From: Peptidiphaga gingivicola
GTDB lineage: Bacteria > Actinomycetota > Actinomycetes > Actinomycetales > Actinomycetaceae
Direction: 5' to 3'
Length of the DNA: 64,000 bases
Assembly: GCF_001652275.1 (NCBI RefSeq)
Contig: NZ_LVZK01000002.1
Coordinates: forward strand, 62,001 to 126,000
The notes beneath the pieces were generated by a model. It saw nothing but the letters and a program-made list of their open reading frames with translations, was not told where the DNA came from and did not search any database. The first letter of the stretch is position 1. Every line of letters begins with the position of its first letter. A program made the translations under genes and the position numbers. This document shows, in pieces, positions 7,936 to 18,698 of the stretch.

Positions 7936-8436
7936 ATGACGAAACCCATATTCATCACCCTGCGCATTCTCATCGTCGCGCTGACATTCTTCACCCTCAA
8001 ATGGCTGTTCTTGAGCGGTCCGGTCATAACCGTCGGTGCCAGCCGGATCCACTGCCGGGCGGTCGGTTGGGACTATCTAGGCGAACCTTATAGCGCGTCT
8101 GGTTTTTTCGACATTCACAGCGCCGACGACATGGACAGGTTCTCCTCAACCAACGACATTGGAGAAGAATTGGCGGAGCAACGAAGAGGGCGCGACAAGG
8201 CCATCGAAGGCTGCAACCTCGCACGCGACAACCGCAGGCTCTACATGAACCTGACAGCGATCTTCGCCGTGGGTGCTTTCATCGCTCTCCCCAAGCCAAC
8301 ACGAAAGAAGGCAAACTTCAATTTCCTGAAGCTAAAACGAAAGGACGAACTCGCCGTTGCCGTCCCCGAACCGCAAGAGAGCACGCTCTGTCGATCACGC
8401 AACGGCGAACCAAAACAACAAGACGACGCAGGCTAA
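7936..8436 (+). CDS. Uncharacterised membrane protein, copy 2 with extended C-terminus
   Basis: 166 aa, same two-TM layout as its upstream neighbour: the first 27 residues are identical and both cysteines are kept. The ATG at 7936 corresponds to the start of copy 1 and has AGAAAGGA upstream; an ATG six bases earlier lies too close to that site. Where copy 1 stops at a TAG after E-S-Q, copy 2 reads GAG and continues 19 codons, ending in a Gln/Asp-rich tail. The extra tail aligns with the non-coding spacer behind copy 1, so it looks like read-through after loss of the stop. Function unknown. Confidence 0.7.
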   Translation: MTKPIFITLRILIVALTFFTLKWLFLSGPVITVGASRIHCRAVGWDYLGEPYSASGFFDIHSADDMDRFSSTNDIGEELAEQRRGRDKAIEGCNLARDNRRLYMNLTAIFAVGAFIALPKPTRKKANFNFLKLKRKDELAVAVPEPQESTLCRSRNGEPKQQDDAG

Positions 8437-8451
8437 GACCGAACGAACACA

Positions 8452-8492
8452 CGGCCGCTGGCCAACGTCAGTTAGGCGTCGGCCAGCGGCCG
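8452..8492. terminator. Hairpin between convergent genes, possible bidirectional terminator
   Basis: CGGCCGCTGGCC (8452-8463) pairs perfectly with GGCCAGCGGCCG (8481-8492) across a 17-nt loop that contains the nudC stop codon. There is no clear T-tract, so termination is plausible rather than shown. Confidence 0.4.
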
Positions 8493-9815
8493 GCCCAGCC
8501 ATCGCTCGATGAGCCTCGCGGAGACCGACGTCGGCGTCGGCAAACCGATCTCCCCCGAGGCCAGAGCTCCCGAAAACTCCTCCCGCGAAAAGAACCGGGC
8601 GAAAACGAGCTCCTCGCCGTCGACCTTCACGTCTTCCTGGCGGGCACGGGTGCGCCCCTCAAACGCAAGCATGAGAGAACGCGGGAAAGGCCACGGTTGG
8701 GAGGTGACGTATGCGACGTCGTTGACGACGACGCCGGTCTCCTCCAAAACCTCCCGCGCGACAGCCGACTCGAGCGGCTCGCCGGCCTCGACGAAACCCG
8801 CGAGAACCGACAGCCTTCCGGGGGCCCATCGCCCGTTGCGCGCGAGGAGAAGCCTGTCCTCGGCGTCGCGGACGGCCATGATGACGGCAGGATCCACACG
8901 CGGGAAAACCGTGTGCCCGCGCCCGCAGACCATCTCCCATCCCCCGGACCGCAGCGACAAAGGCTCGCCGCATCTGTGGCAGAAACGGGTGCCGCCTATC
9001 CAGTTCGAGATGGCCACGGCCTCAACGGCGAGCTCGGCCTCGACCGAAGGCCACAGATGGGACGTCAACGGCACCGAAGCGAAGTCGGCGCTCACAGACC
9101 ATGCTCTCTGGCATCCGGCGCTCTCAAAATTCGTTCCCTGTGAGCCGACCCGCTCGGAACTCGCTCTCTTGGAGCCGGAGCCCTCCGAACCCTCGAAGCC
9201 CACTTTCTCAGAGCCAGCATGCCCAGAACTCACGTTCCCAGAGCCGGTACCCTCGAAGCCCACTTTCTCAGAGCCAGCGCGCTCGGAACCCGCGTTCCCA
9301 GAGCCGGGCCTCTCGGAACCGGCTGCCTCGGACCTTGCCCTCTCGTTACCCTCTGCAACGGCCGCCAGCCGAGAAGAGGCCGGAATTGCACGCGAGACGA
9401 CCCTAGGGTCACGTGCGGAATCGTCCGCGTCGCCTACGTCGCAGGCGAAATAGGGGGTGCCGTCCGCCAAGCCGAGGTATACGGCGCGGCGCCGCGCTTC
9501 TGGGTCAATGGACTCCGCGGAAACTGCGAGCACGCGTTCGGCGCCGGGCTCGACGGCCACCCTCGCCCCCGAGACAAAGAGAAATCGAGCGCGGGGATTC
9601 TCTGCGGCCGCGGCAAGCGCGTTCGAATCGCGCCGGGTGGCCTCGTCCCTTTCGACTCCCACCCGAACAGCGCCTGTCCAAGAGCCAACACACTCTTCGC
9701 CCGCCTGCCGAACGCCCGCCGATCCGCGCTTCGCGCCCACACGCTCGGCGTCTGCAAGCCCGTGTTTGGCGCCCGCCAGCTCGTGCTCCGCACCCGCGCG
9801 CTTGGTTCCCGCCAT
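8472..9815 (-). CDS. nudC: NADH pyrophosphatase NudC with repeat-derived insertion
   Basis: NAD(H) diphosphatase of the Nudix superfamily, which cleaves NAD(H) to NMN(H) and AMP and in some bacteria removes NAD caps from RNA. In order: a repeat-rich N-terminal ~45 residues, the NudC N-terminal domain (about 65-155), an Ala-Gly-Ser-Glu-rich insertion (about 157-242), a zinc ribbon (C-H-R-C about 279-282, then C297), the Nudix domain with G-x5-E-x7-R-E-x2-E-E-x-G (about 340-362), and the NudC-specific S-Q-P-W-P-F-P. At 447 aa it is over 100 residues longer than usual because of the repeats. The ATG at 9815 sits 7 nt after GGGAG; a GTG three bases earlier is also possible. Confidence 0.9.
   Translation of the reverse strand: MAGTKRAGAEHELAGAKHGLADAERVGAKRGSAGVRQAGEECVGSWTGAVRVGVERDEATRRDSNALAAAAENPRARFLFVSGARVAVEPGAERVLAVSAESIDPEARRRAVYLGLADGTPYFACDVGDADDSARDPRVVSRAIPASSRLAAVAEGNERARSEAAGSERPGSGNAGSERAGSEKVGFEGTGSGNVSSGHAGSEKVGFEGSEGSGSKRASSERVGSQGTNFESAGCQRAWSVSADFASVPLTSHLWPSVEAELAVEAVAISNWIGGTRFCHRCGEPLSLRSGGWEMVCGRGHTVFPRVDPAVIMAVRDAEDRLLLARNGRWAPGRLSVLAGFVEAGEPLESAVAREVLEETGVVVNDVAYVTSQPWPFPRSLMLAFEGRTRARQEDVKVDGEELVFARFFSREEFSGALASGEIGLPTPTSVSARLIERWLGRPLADA
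9093..9350. repeat. Coding minisatellite inside nudC
   Basis: Degenerate 15-bp repeats encode pentapeptide-like units such as G-S-E-K-V and G-F-E-G-x. A 30-bp stretch at 9189-9218 recurs exactly at 9249-9278, 60 bp away, which points to recent duplication. All changes keep the frame. The segment falls between the N-terminal and zinc-ribbon domains. Confidence 0.75.
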
Positions 9816-9904
9816 CACATTGCTCCCGTCCTCGGCCTTGGCCCAACCAGCCTAGTGCTGCGCGCATCGCACGCAAAACTCAGCCACGGCGACGGGCGCG
9901 CCGA

Positions 9905-10062
9905 CAGCGGGAAAGGCCGACCAGCGGAAAGGAAGGCCCGCCAAACGAAAGAAAGGCCGACCAGCGGAAAAGCGGGCTTATCAGCAGAAAAATCGGCCGA
10001 CCACGGGAAAAGGCCCGCCAACAAAAAGGGCTCGTCAATAGAAAAGGCCCGTCGACAAGCAC
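9905..10062. repeat. Degenerate 17-20 bp intergenic tandem repeat
   Basis: About eight imperfect units share the pattern GGAAAAGGCCCGCCAAC or GGAAAGGCCGACCAGC. Unit length varies from 17 to about 20 bp. The array is upstream of glgX and nudC and could vary in length between strains. Confidence 0.65.
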
Positions 10063-10331
10063 AGTCAACACAGCCTATTTGCGCACGCAGTTTCGGACCG
10101 TTTACGCGCAAGAAGGGCTATTCAAGGGGCGAACTTCACATATGCACGCGAAAATTGGTTGAAGAATGACGAACTGCCAAGGAAAAGACGCGCGGAACTC
10201 GTTTTTCGCAACGTTTTTCCCAACATCGCGCAATCGCGGCATTCCGCGGAAATCCGGGCCTTCTCATCCGCGTCTGCGCTTTCTCGCCGGGCAAGCCCTC
10301 GCATCGGCATGTTCTGGGGTTGAATCTTTGC

Positions 10332-10337
10332 CATACT
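10332..10337 (+). promoter_or_regulatory. -10 box of a leaderless glgX promoter
   Basis: CATACT lies 6 nt before the GTG at 10344, with no ribosome-binding site between. This supports transcription starting at the GTG. Confidence 0.4.
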
Positions 10338-10343
10338 TGCACT

Positions 10344-12569
<2,226 letters not shown>

Positions 12570-12707
12570 CAGGCAAACCTACTAGACTGTGTGTCGAAAA
12601 CGCGTCTGATGGCTTAGCGCGCGTCCGACCGCGAACCGAACCGACGACGAGACAAGCTGCGCGTCAGATGAGACGAACCATGCGTCCGACGCCGAAAGAA
12701 GGGACAT

Positions 12708-13880
12708 ATGACCGAGGACAATCGGACTGCCGACGCCGCGGCAGTCAGCGACGGGCGAGCTGGCGACGCCGATCGATCCGACGTGGCCGGCCGGTCGCAC
12801 GGCCGCAAGCAAGCCGCGGGCGAGGCGCCGGAGGCGAGCGCGACCCTCGCCAAGGCTCGCGACATCTCCCGCAAGATCGAGAAGGCGATCGAGGAGGACC
12901 CCGGCCAGTTCCGCGTGTTGACGGGCGACCGGCCGACCGGCCATCTTCACGTCGGCCATTATTTCGGCTCTTTGCATAACCGCGTGCGCCTTCAGAACGC
13001 GGGAGTCGAGACGTGGCTCGTCATCGCCGACTACCAGGTGATCACCGACCGAGACGGCGTCGGCCCCATCGGGGAACGCGTCCGCTCGCTCGTTGCCGAC
13101 TACCTCGCCGTGGGAATCGACCCTGCCAGGGCAACGATCTTCACCCATTCGGCTGTGCCCGCCCTCAATCAGCTCATGCTCCCCTTCCTTTCGCTCGTCA
13201 CGGAATCCGAGCTTCACCGCAATCCGACGGTCAAGGCTGAGCTCGAAGCGGCGGGAAACCGGGCGATGTCCGGCCTCATGCTCACCTATCCCGTGCACCA
13301 GGCCGCCGACATCCTCTTCTGCAAGGCGAATCTCGTCCCCGTGGGCAAAGACCAGCTGCCGCACATCGAGCAGACGCGCGTCGTCGCCGACCGCTTCAAT
13401 TCCCGCTACGGCAAAGTGTTTCCCCGCCCGCACGGCCTGCTTTCCGAAGCGGACATGATCCTCGGCCTCGACGGGGACAAGATGAGCAAATCCCGCAACA
13501 ACACGATCGAGCTGCGAATGGACGCCGACGAGACGGCCAAGCGGATCAAGAAGGCCGTGACCGACTCCGAGCGCTTCATCGCCTTCGACCCCGAGAATCG
13601 CCCCGAGGTCTCGAACCTCCTGACGCTCGCGGGCCTCGCCCAAGGGCGCTCGCCCCGCGAAATTGCGGAGAAGATCGGCGACGCCGGAGCTGGAAGGCTC
13701 AAAGCGGTCGTCACCGAGTCGCTCAACGATTTCCTCGCGCCGATCCGCGCCCGCCGCGCGGAGGTCGAGGCCGACCCCGGATACGTCGAGAAGGTCCTGC
13801 ACGAGGGCAACGAGCGGGCGAACGCCATGGCAGACGCCACCCTCGACGAGGTGCGCAAGGCCATGAAAATGGTTTACTGA
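12708..13880 (+). CDS. trpS: Tryptophan--tRNA ligase
   Basis: Class I aminoacyl-tRNA synthetase that charges tRNA-Trp; 390 aa. The HIGH-type motif reads G-H-L-H-V-G-H-Y (about residues 78-85) and the second signature is D-K-M-S-K-S (about 259-264). The first ~60 residues are a polar, low-complexity extension not needed for the fold. An AAGAAGGGACAT site precedes the ATG, and a TAGACT -10-like box is at 12583-12588. No T-box or leader attenuator is evident in the 138-bp upstream gap. Confidence 0.95.
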   Translation: MTEDNRTADAAAVSDGRAGDADRSDVAGRSHGRKQAAGEAPEASATLAKARDISRKIEKAIEEDPGQFRVLTGDRPTGHLHVGHYFGSLHNRVRLQNAGVETWLVIADYQVITDRDGVGPIGERVRSLVADYLAVGIDPARATIFTHSAVPALNQLMLPFLSLVTESELHRNPTVKAELEAAGNRAMSGLMLTYPVHQAADILFCKANLVPVGKDQLPHIEQTRVVADRFNSRYGKVFPRPHGLLSEADMILGLDGDKMSKSRNNTIELRMDADETAKRIKKAVTDSERFIAFDPENRPEVSNLLTLAGLAQGRSPREIAEKIGDAGAGRLKAVVTESLNDFLAPIRARRAEVEADPGYVEKVLHEGNERANAMADATLDEVRKAMKMVY

Positions 13881-13968
13881 GAAGGCTTTGCGACGACGGC
13901 CGCGAATCAACGGCCGACGTCGAGTCGAAGTCCTCGCCGTCCAACCCGGCCATGAGCCGAGCTCGCGA

Positions 13969-15849
13969 TCATTCAGGGCCGTCGAGGATCAAGCTCGCAA
14001 AGGCGTCGTATGCGATAGTCTCGCGGCGCGGGCCCGCGATGAAGGCGTCCCAATCGTCGACGAGGCAATCGTGGGTTCTGCCGACCTCGTCCTTGGTCTC
14101 GCCCCAGGTGAAGCCGCGCAGGTAATAGAAGGTCGCCCACCGGCGGTGCTCCAGGGCCGACATGTAGCTCAGCAACGGATCGGCGGCGATGGCGTCGGCC
14201 TGCTCAGCCGCCGTCAGTCCCTCCAAGACCCGCTCCCAGTGGTTGATGAGCTGAAAGCCGTTGACTCCTGCGAAAGCCCGGGCCGTCGCGTCGAGCACGG
14301 CGCCTTTGACGTGGCGATGCAGGGCCTGCGCGAAGCTTGACTCCTTCTTGACCGTGCTCAGCCCCGTCCACGCCTCTTGCGCGTTGATCGGCGGAAGCCC
14401 GCCGGAAATGCGGGCGTCCGTCTGAGCGTAGACGAGGTTGAAATGCCGCGCCTGCTCCAGGTAGCGCTCGGCGAGGATTGCCCCGGGATTGAGCACCTCC
14501 GAGTCCAAGCCGAACAGGCGGATCCGCGAGCCTTCGGGCATCGCATTGAGAATGGGATCGACGTCGGCGCGATGCGGGCACCACACGGCGGTGTTGATCC
14601 CCGCGAGCACGGGCATCATGAAATCGGCGGACAGGAGTGATCCCCTGGAGTCTTCCAGGGCGTAGACGGCCGCGCTGAAGGGACGCTCGGCGGAGATGCC
14701 CGCCAGAGCGTCGCGCATGGCGCGGCCCTCGGGGTTGACGTCGAGGACGGTCAGATCGATGACTTTCGACAGATCCTCGACCTGCGCGAAGACGTCGTCG
14801 ATCTGCTCGCCCACCCCGCGCCCCGCCACCGTCACCCGCAGAGGCCTGTTCGGGCTGGTGATCCCCAGATTCGCCAGCATGGCCAGAAGCTCGCCGCCCA
14901 CCTGCCCCATGCCGACGACGAGCACGTGCGGCTCGGCCACGGCCGCGTCGATCTGTTCGAAAGTCAACCCGCCGTATGGGAGGATGCGGCCGGGCTCCTC
15001 GTTCCACGGGGCGGGGTCGCCGGCCATAAACCTGCGCGAGGCGTCCAGGGCCGACGGCAGGATCGAAAACTCGCCCGACCCGAGAAGCTGATAGGAAGCC
15101 AGCTCCGAGAGGGAAAAGTAGTGCATGTCGAAATCGGGGAAATTGTCCATGTCCCGTTCGACGATCTCGCGCAGGCGGCGGCTTTCCGAGTTGACGTGGA
15201 CCGTCGCCCCCACGCCCTTCGGCGCCCTCGCCGCGAGCCAGCGAACGTGGCCGAAGGTGGCCGGCTCCGGCTCCATGGAGATGATCCCGCGGGCCGACTC
15301 CAAGTGGATTCTGGCGATCGCCCTGGCCTCCTCGGCCGTGTCGTTGGCGTCGTAATCGACGGCGACCACCTGGATTCCGGCGGATTTTAAGGAGCGGACG
15401 TCGTCGAGCGGCGTCGTGTCCGGGACGACGCAAACGACGCCGCTGGCCTCCTTCCAGCCGAGAATCTCATGCATGATCGCCCGCGACCGCTCGCCGCACC
15501 CGAGCACCACCACGTGGTTGCCGGACACCGGGTGGAGCCGCAGACGCAGGTCCACCGCGAATACCTCGAAGACGGCGAGAACGCCGGCCGCCGTGGTCAT
15601 GGGCGCGAGCCATCTGGCAACCTCGTAGACGGGAGGCCCGGGGTCCCCCTCAAGCACGGAGTCGAAAAGGAAGAGCTTCATGACGGCGTACACCGTCATC
15701 GAGGCGTCGGTCCACGAGTTTCCGTTCTTCCCCCACTCGACCTGCAATCCGGCTATGAGCGCAGCAAGGAAGGCCACCGCGGCAAAAGTCATGAAGTAGG
15801 GAGAGCGGGCAATCGACTTTCGGGGGGCGACGCCCTCGCGGGAGCTCAC
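13969..15849 (-). CDS. Two-TM channel-like protein with two NAD-binding domains and RyR domain
   Basis: 626 aa, third gene of the TIR operon. Hydrophobic helices at about residues 17-38 and 77-99 flank a W-T-D-A-S-x2-V-Y-x3-K-L-F re-entrant-like stretch and an A-R-W-L-A-P motif; no potassium-channel T-V-G-Y-G filter is present. Two TrkA-N/RCK-type Rossmann segments follow, V-V-V-L-G-C-G (about 113) and V-L-V-V-G-M-G-Q-V-G (about 310). The C-terminus (about 560-610) matches the RyR repeat, with E-H-R-R-W, a G-F-x-W-G turn and R-T-H-D-x-L-V. RyR and RCK domains are ligand-sensing modules, so a ligand-gated membrane effector is the likely role. Its GTG overlaps the TIR2 stop codon by four bases. 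Confidence 0.75.
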   Translation of the reverse strand: MSSREGVAPRKSIARSPYFMTFAAVAFLAALIAGLQVEWGKNGNSWTDASMTVYAVMKLFLFDSVLEGDPGPPVYEVARWLAPMTTAAGVLAVFEVFAVDLRLRLHPVSGNHVVVLGCGERSRAIMHEILGWKEASGVVCVVPDTTPLDDVRSLKSAGIQVVAVDYDANDTAEEARAIARIHLESARGIISMEPEPATFGHVRWLAARAPKGVGATVHVNSESRRLREIVERDMDNFPDFDMHYFSLSELASYQLLGSGEFSILPSALDASRRFMAGDPAPWNEEPGRILPYGGLTFEQIDAAVAEPHVLVVGMGQVGGELLAMLANLGITSPNRPLRVTVAGRGVGEQIDDVFAQVEDLSKVIDLTVLDVNPEGRAMRDALAGISAERPFSAAVYALEDSRGSLLSADFMMPVLAGINTAVWCPHRADVDPILNAMPEGSRIRLFGLDSEVLNPGAILAERYLEQARHFNLVYAQTDARISGGLPPINAQEAWTGLSTVKKESSFAQALHRHVKGAVLDATARAFAGVNGFQLINHWERVLEGLTAAEQADAIAADPLLSYMSALEHRRWATFYYLRGFTWGETKDEVGRTHDCLVDDWDAFIAGPRRETIAYDAFASLILDGPE

Positions 15850-18698
15850 TGGCCGATCACTTCTTTCTCAGCCTCCGTGAGCTTTCTGTCCCCCACCATC
15901 TTCTTTGCGGCCGCTTCCGCATCGGCTAGCTTCACGTCTTTGACGAGGCGAAAGCTCCCGGATTGGGCGTCGTCGACGTCGTAGGCGATGCCGTCGGAGA
16001 CCAGCAGAGCCCGCGCATTGGCCGCCGGCGCTCTAAGCCGCTGAACCACCTGGCCGACGGTGAGGTCAAAGACGACGATTTGCTTCTGCGTCCGGATGAG
16101 GAACTTGTTTTCGTTTGCGTCAAGCACTTGCCCCGAGCGAACGTGGCGGCCGATTTCCCTCGGCATCTCGACCTTCCGCTTGACCTCGCCCGACGCGTCG
16201 ACGGCGCTGATCGAGTTCCCCGCCAGCAGCGTCGCGGATTCGAAGGCGCCGTTCTTCCCGGAAACGTCATAGACCGCCCCTGTCCCTCGTTTGAGGAGCT
16301 TGCCCGTCTTGACATTGTGGGCCTGCCACTTTCCCCCTTCCCGATTGACGACGAGAACCGATCCGTCGGCGCTCGCCCGGAGCGAGGCGACGTCGCCGTC
16401 CTTTTTCGATCCGTAGGAGCCAAGTTTTCCGCTCGCGCCGTAATGGACGACCTCCCCTTTGACCGTCACGTATACGACGTCGTGAGACGGGCCGAAGACG
16501 ATCGAGGTTTCCGAAACTCCCAAGGGCATGCTCTCGGGAGTCCTGTACTCGGTTTTGCCGGAGTCAGAAAGGACGCTCACCCCTTCCGCATGCGCCTGCG
16601 ACATGAATGCGAGCGCCTTTCCGTCGTTGCTCACAGCTGAGTCGCTGGAACTCTGAATCTCCGTCAGAGTGGCTTTCCCCCTTTTCTTGCGCGCATCGAC
16701 GATCACCCCTCCGTTCCTGCCGCGGCTGTAGAGGAAATTGCGGTTGTTGGAACGGACGACGACGGAGCCCGAGGTTTGGACTCCTCCGTCGGGGGCCGCG
16801 ACGTCGTAGACCGTCAGGTTGCCGTCGGAGCTTGCCGTGACGAATCGCTTCCCGTTCTGGGTGAACCTCCCGTACTCGATGGGCGATCCGGTATAGGCCC
16901 TCTTCGCGACCGGCAATTTAAAGGCGTCGTCCGAGGCGGCGTCGGACAAATCGTCCCACAGCATGAGCTCCCTGCCGTTCGTGCCGACGATGAATGCGTC
17001 GTCGCGCGGGGAAAGCCACGCCAGGCTTCGAGCGTCGCCTTCCATCAGCGCGTAAGAGGAGAGTTCTCTGCCCGTCGCGGCGTCGATCTTCCTCCTCGTG
17101 GCGGGGTCGATGACGAACGTGCCGTCTCTCGAAATCTTGGCCATTCCTCCACCGTAACGTTTTTCGAAGGAATGAGAGGCGACGGATCCCGACGGCAGGG
17201 AAACCACATACATCGTCGCCGCGGAGAAATAAACAAGCTTGTTTCCCGACCTCGAATAGTCCAAGGATCCGCCTTCCGTGTGAGAATCGGCCAGCGCGGC
17301 GGCGTCCTGGGCGGAATCGACAATCGATTGGCGAAGGGCGCCGGTGGCGCCGTCGTACCTCTCGGCGCCGCCTCCTTTGAACGCAACGGCGAATTCCGAG
17401 CCGTCCGGGGCGCAGTCGAAGTGGGCGAACGGCCTGTTGGAAAAATCGACGTCGAAGATCTGCGCCCCCGTTTTTACGTCGTAGCCGCGGACGCGGGAGC
17501 TGCCTTTTGCCGGGTCGTGGGCCACGAAGAGACGATCGCCGGCGAGAACAGTGCCGAGTATGGCCCGCGCATCCGCGATTCGAACGGTTCTGGCAGGGCC
17601 CCCGTCTGCGGGAGTGACCGTCAGCCGCCCTCGGCGGTCGATGCCGTAGAAACGCGTCCCGTCGGTCGACGCGCCGACGTCGATGGGCTTCTCCGAAAGG
17701 GTGACCGAGCGCAGACGCTTGCCGTTCTCGCTGCTCCACACGCTGAGATTCGCGCTCTTGCCCGCCGTGACGATCGTGCCGTTGGATCCGATCCCGAAAC
17801 TCGCAACGCCTGAATCCGTCTTGATCCTCGTCAGCGGCGCCAGCGGGCCCTGCGACGTCGCACCGTTGACGTTGACGTAGTGCCTTCCTCGCAGCCCGGC
17901 GTAGGAGTCCCAGGACTGTTTCGCCCTGGACAGAGCAAGATTGCTGTAGAGAAGGCCGAGCTCCCTGTCGCCTCCGGCGATCGTCGTGTCCGCAAGGTCC
18001 ATAAGGGTTTCCACGCTTCGCCGGTTCGCCACGTCGCTGTCGCGGCGCGCCTTGATCCACAGCCCTGCGCTGGTGGCGGCGAACAGACCGGTCACCAGCG
18101 TGGCGGCGGCTGTTGCTGCGGTGATTCGGCGCATCCGACGCTCACGCTGACGCTGCCGCAAATCACCCAACGACACCCCCACAACACCAGCCATCAACCG
18201 ATCAATCCCATCCCGACGCAACACACCCACCGACTGACGCACCAACCGATCCACCACACCCGACCCACACCCCTCAAACCCACCAAACCCCTCCGACCTC
18301 ACCGCACCCGCACGCACATCCACAGCCAACACATCCCCACCCACAACATCCCCCACAACCACACCAGGATCACCCTCCACCACAACAGCCAACACATGAT
18401 CCACACCCCGCACCCGCGAAAAAAACTCCACCTCACGCATACACCACACCGACCCCGCCGTCCGCGGCGAACACACCACCACCAAAAACTCCGACTCAGC
18501 CAACGCCGACTCAATCAACACACCCAACTCACCCGACGCCAACTCCTCCACATCACGAAACACACGAAACCCCCGCCTCTTCACCACACCCCCAACAGAC
18601 CCCGCAACCACATACCCCTCCACCAACCGCGCAACAGCCCTCGCCACATCCGCATCCGGACGCACATGCCGATACGACACAAACACGTCATACTTCAC
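15846..18698 (-). CDS. TIR-TM-beta-propeller protein, second gene of the operon
   Basis: 950 aa. The TIR domain (about residues 1-160) opens Y-D-V-F-V-S-Y-R and contains F-R-D-V-E-E-L and W-C-M-R-E-V; E89 matches the catalytic glutamate of NAD+-cleaving TIRs. A basic stretch (181-191) and one membrane helix (about 194-214) lead to a WD40/PQQ-like propeller of about 650 residues, ending with a short K-x2-G-x-R-x-L-T-E motif also seen in its neighbour. Positive residues before the helix place the TIR in the cytoplasm. The GTG start overlaps the previous stop (GTGA), with AAGGAGG upstream. Residues 1-198 are encoded by DNA identical to the other TIR gene. Ligand of the propeller unknown. Confidence 0.8.
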   Translation of the reverse strand: MKYDVFVSYRHVRPDADVARAVARLVEGYVVAGSVGGVVKRRGFRVFRDVEELASGELGVLIESALAESEFLVVVCSPRTAGSVWCMREVEFFSRVRGVDHVLAVVVEGDPGVVVGDVVGGDVLAVDVRAGAVRSEGFGGFEGCGSGVVDRLVRQSVGVLRRDGIDRLMAGVVGVSLGDLRQRQRERRMRRITAATAAATLVTGLFAATSAGLWIKARRDSDVANRRSVETLMDLADTTIAGGDRELGLLYSNLALSRAKQSWDSYAGLRGRHYVNVNGATSQGPLAPLTRIKTDSGVASFGIGSNGTIVTAGKSANLSVWSSENGKRLRSVTLSEKPIDVGASTDGTRFYGIDRRGRLTVTPADGGPARTVRIADARAILGTVLAGDRLFVAHDPAKGSSRVRGYDVKTGAQIFDVDFSNRPFAHFDCAPDGSEFAVAFKGGGAERYDGATGALRQSIVDSAQDAAALADSHTEGGSLDYSRSGNKLVYFSAATMYVVSLPSGSVASHSFEKRYGGGMAKISRDGTFVIDPATRRKIDAATGRELSSYALMEGDARSLAWLSPRDDAFIVGTNGRELMLWDDLSDAASDDAFKLPVAKRAYTGSPIEYGRFTQNGKRFVTASSDGNLTVYDVAAPDGGVQTSGSVVVRSNNRNFLYSRGRNGGVIVDARKKRGKATLTEIQSSSDSAVSNDGKALAFMSQAHAEGVSVLSDSGKTEYRTPESMPLGVSETSIVFGPSHDVVYVTVKGEVVHYGASGKLGSYGSKKDGDVASLRASADGSVLVVNREGGKWQAHNVKTGKLLKRGTGAVYDVSGKNGAFESATLLAGNSISAVDASGEVKRKVEMPREIGRHVRSGQVLDANENKFLIRTQKQIVVFDLTVGQVVQRLRAPAANARALLVSDGIAYDVDDAQSGSFRLVKDVKLADAEAAAKKMVGDRKLTEAEKEVIGQ
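18103..18697 (-). repeat. 595-bp exact repeat, copy A (TIR module)
   Basis: Identical base by base to 21012-21606. It covers codons 1-198 except the first base of the start codon, which is G here and A in copy B. Codons in 18134-18697 end mostly in G or T, unlike the C-ending codons outside; the last 31 bp (18103-18133) already have host-like codons but are still identical between copies. Confidence 0.95.

Larger units (their letters stand above)
9816..10343. other. Intergenic region between nudC and glgX
   Basis: 528 bp between divergent genes, without a convincing gene. About 9905-10062 is a tandem array of degenerate units; the rest is of mixed composition. The right end contains the CATACT -10 box of glgX. 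Confidence 0.5.

Noticed and set aside
12570-12707. T-box or other leader element upstream of trpS
   Set aside because: No T-box consensus, terminator pair or Trp-rich leader peptide could be seen; only a -10-like TAGACT.
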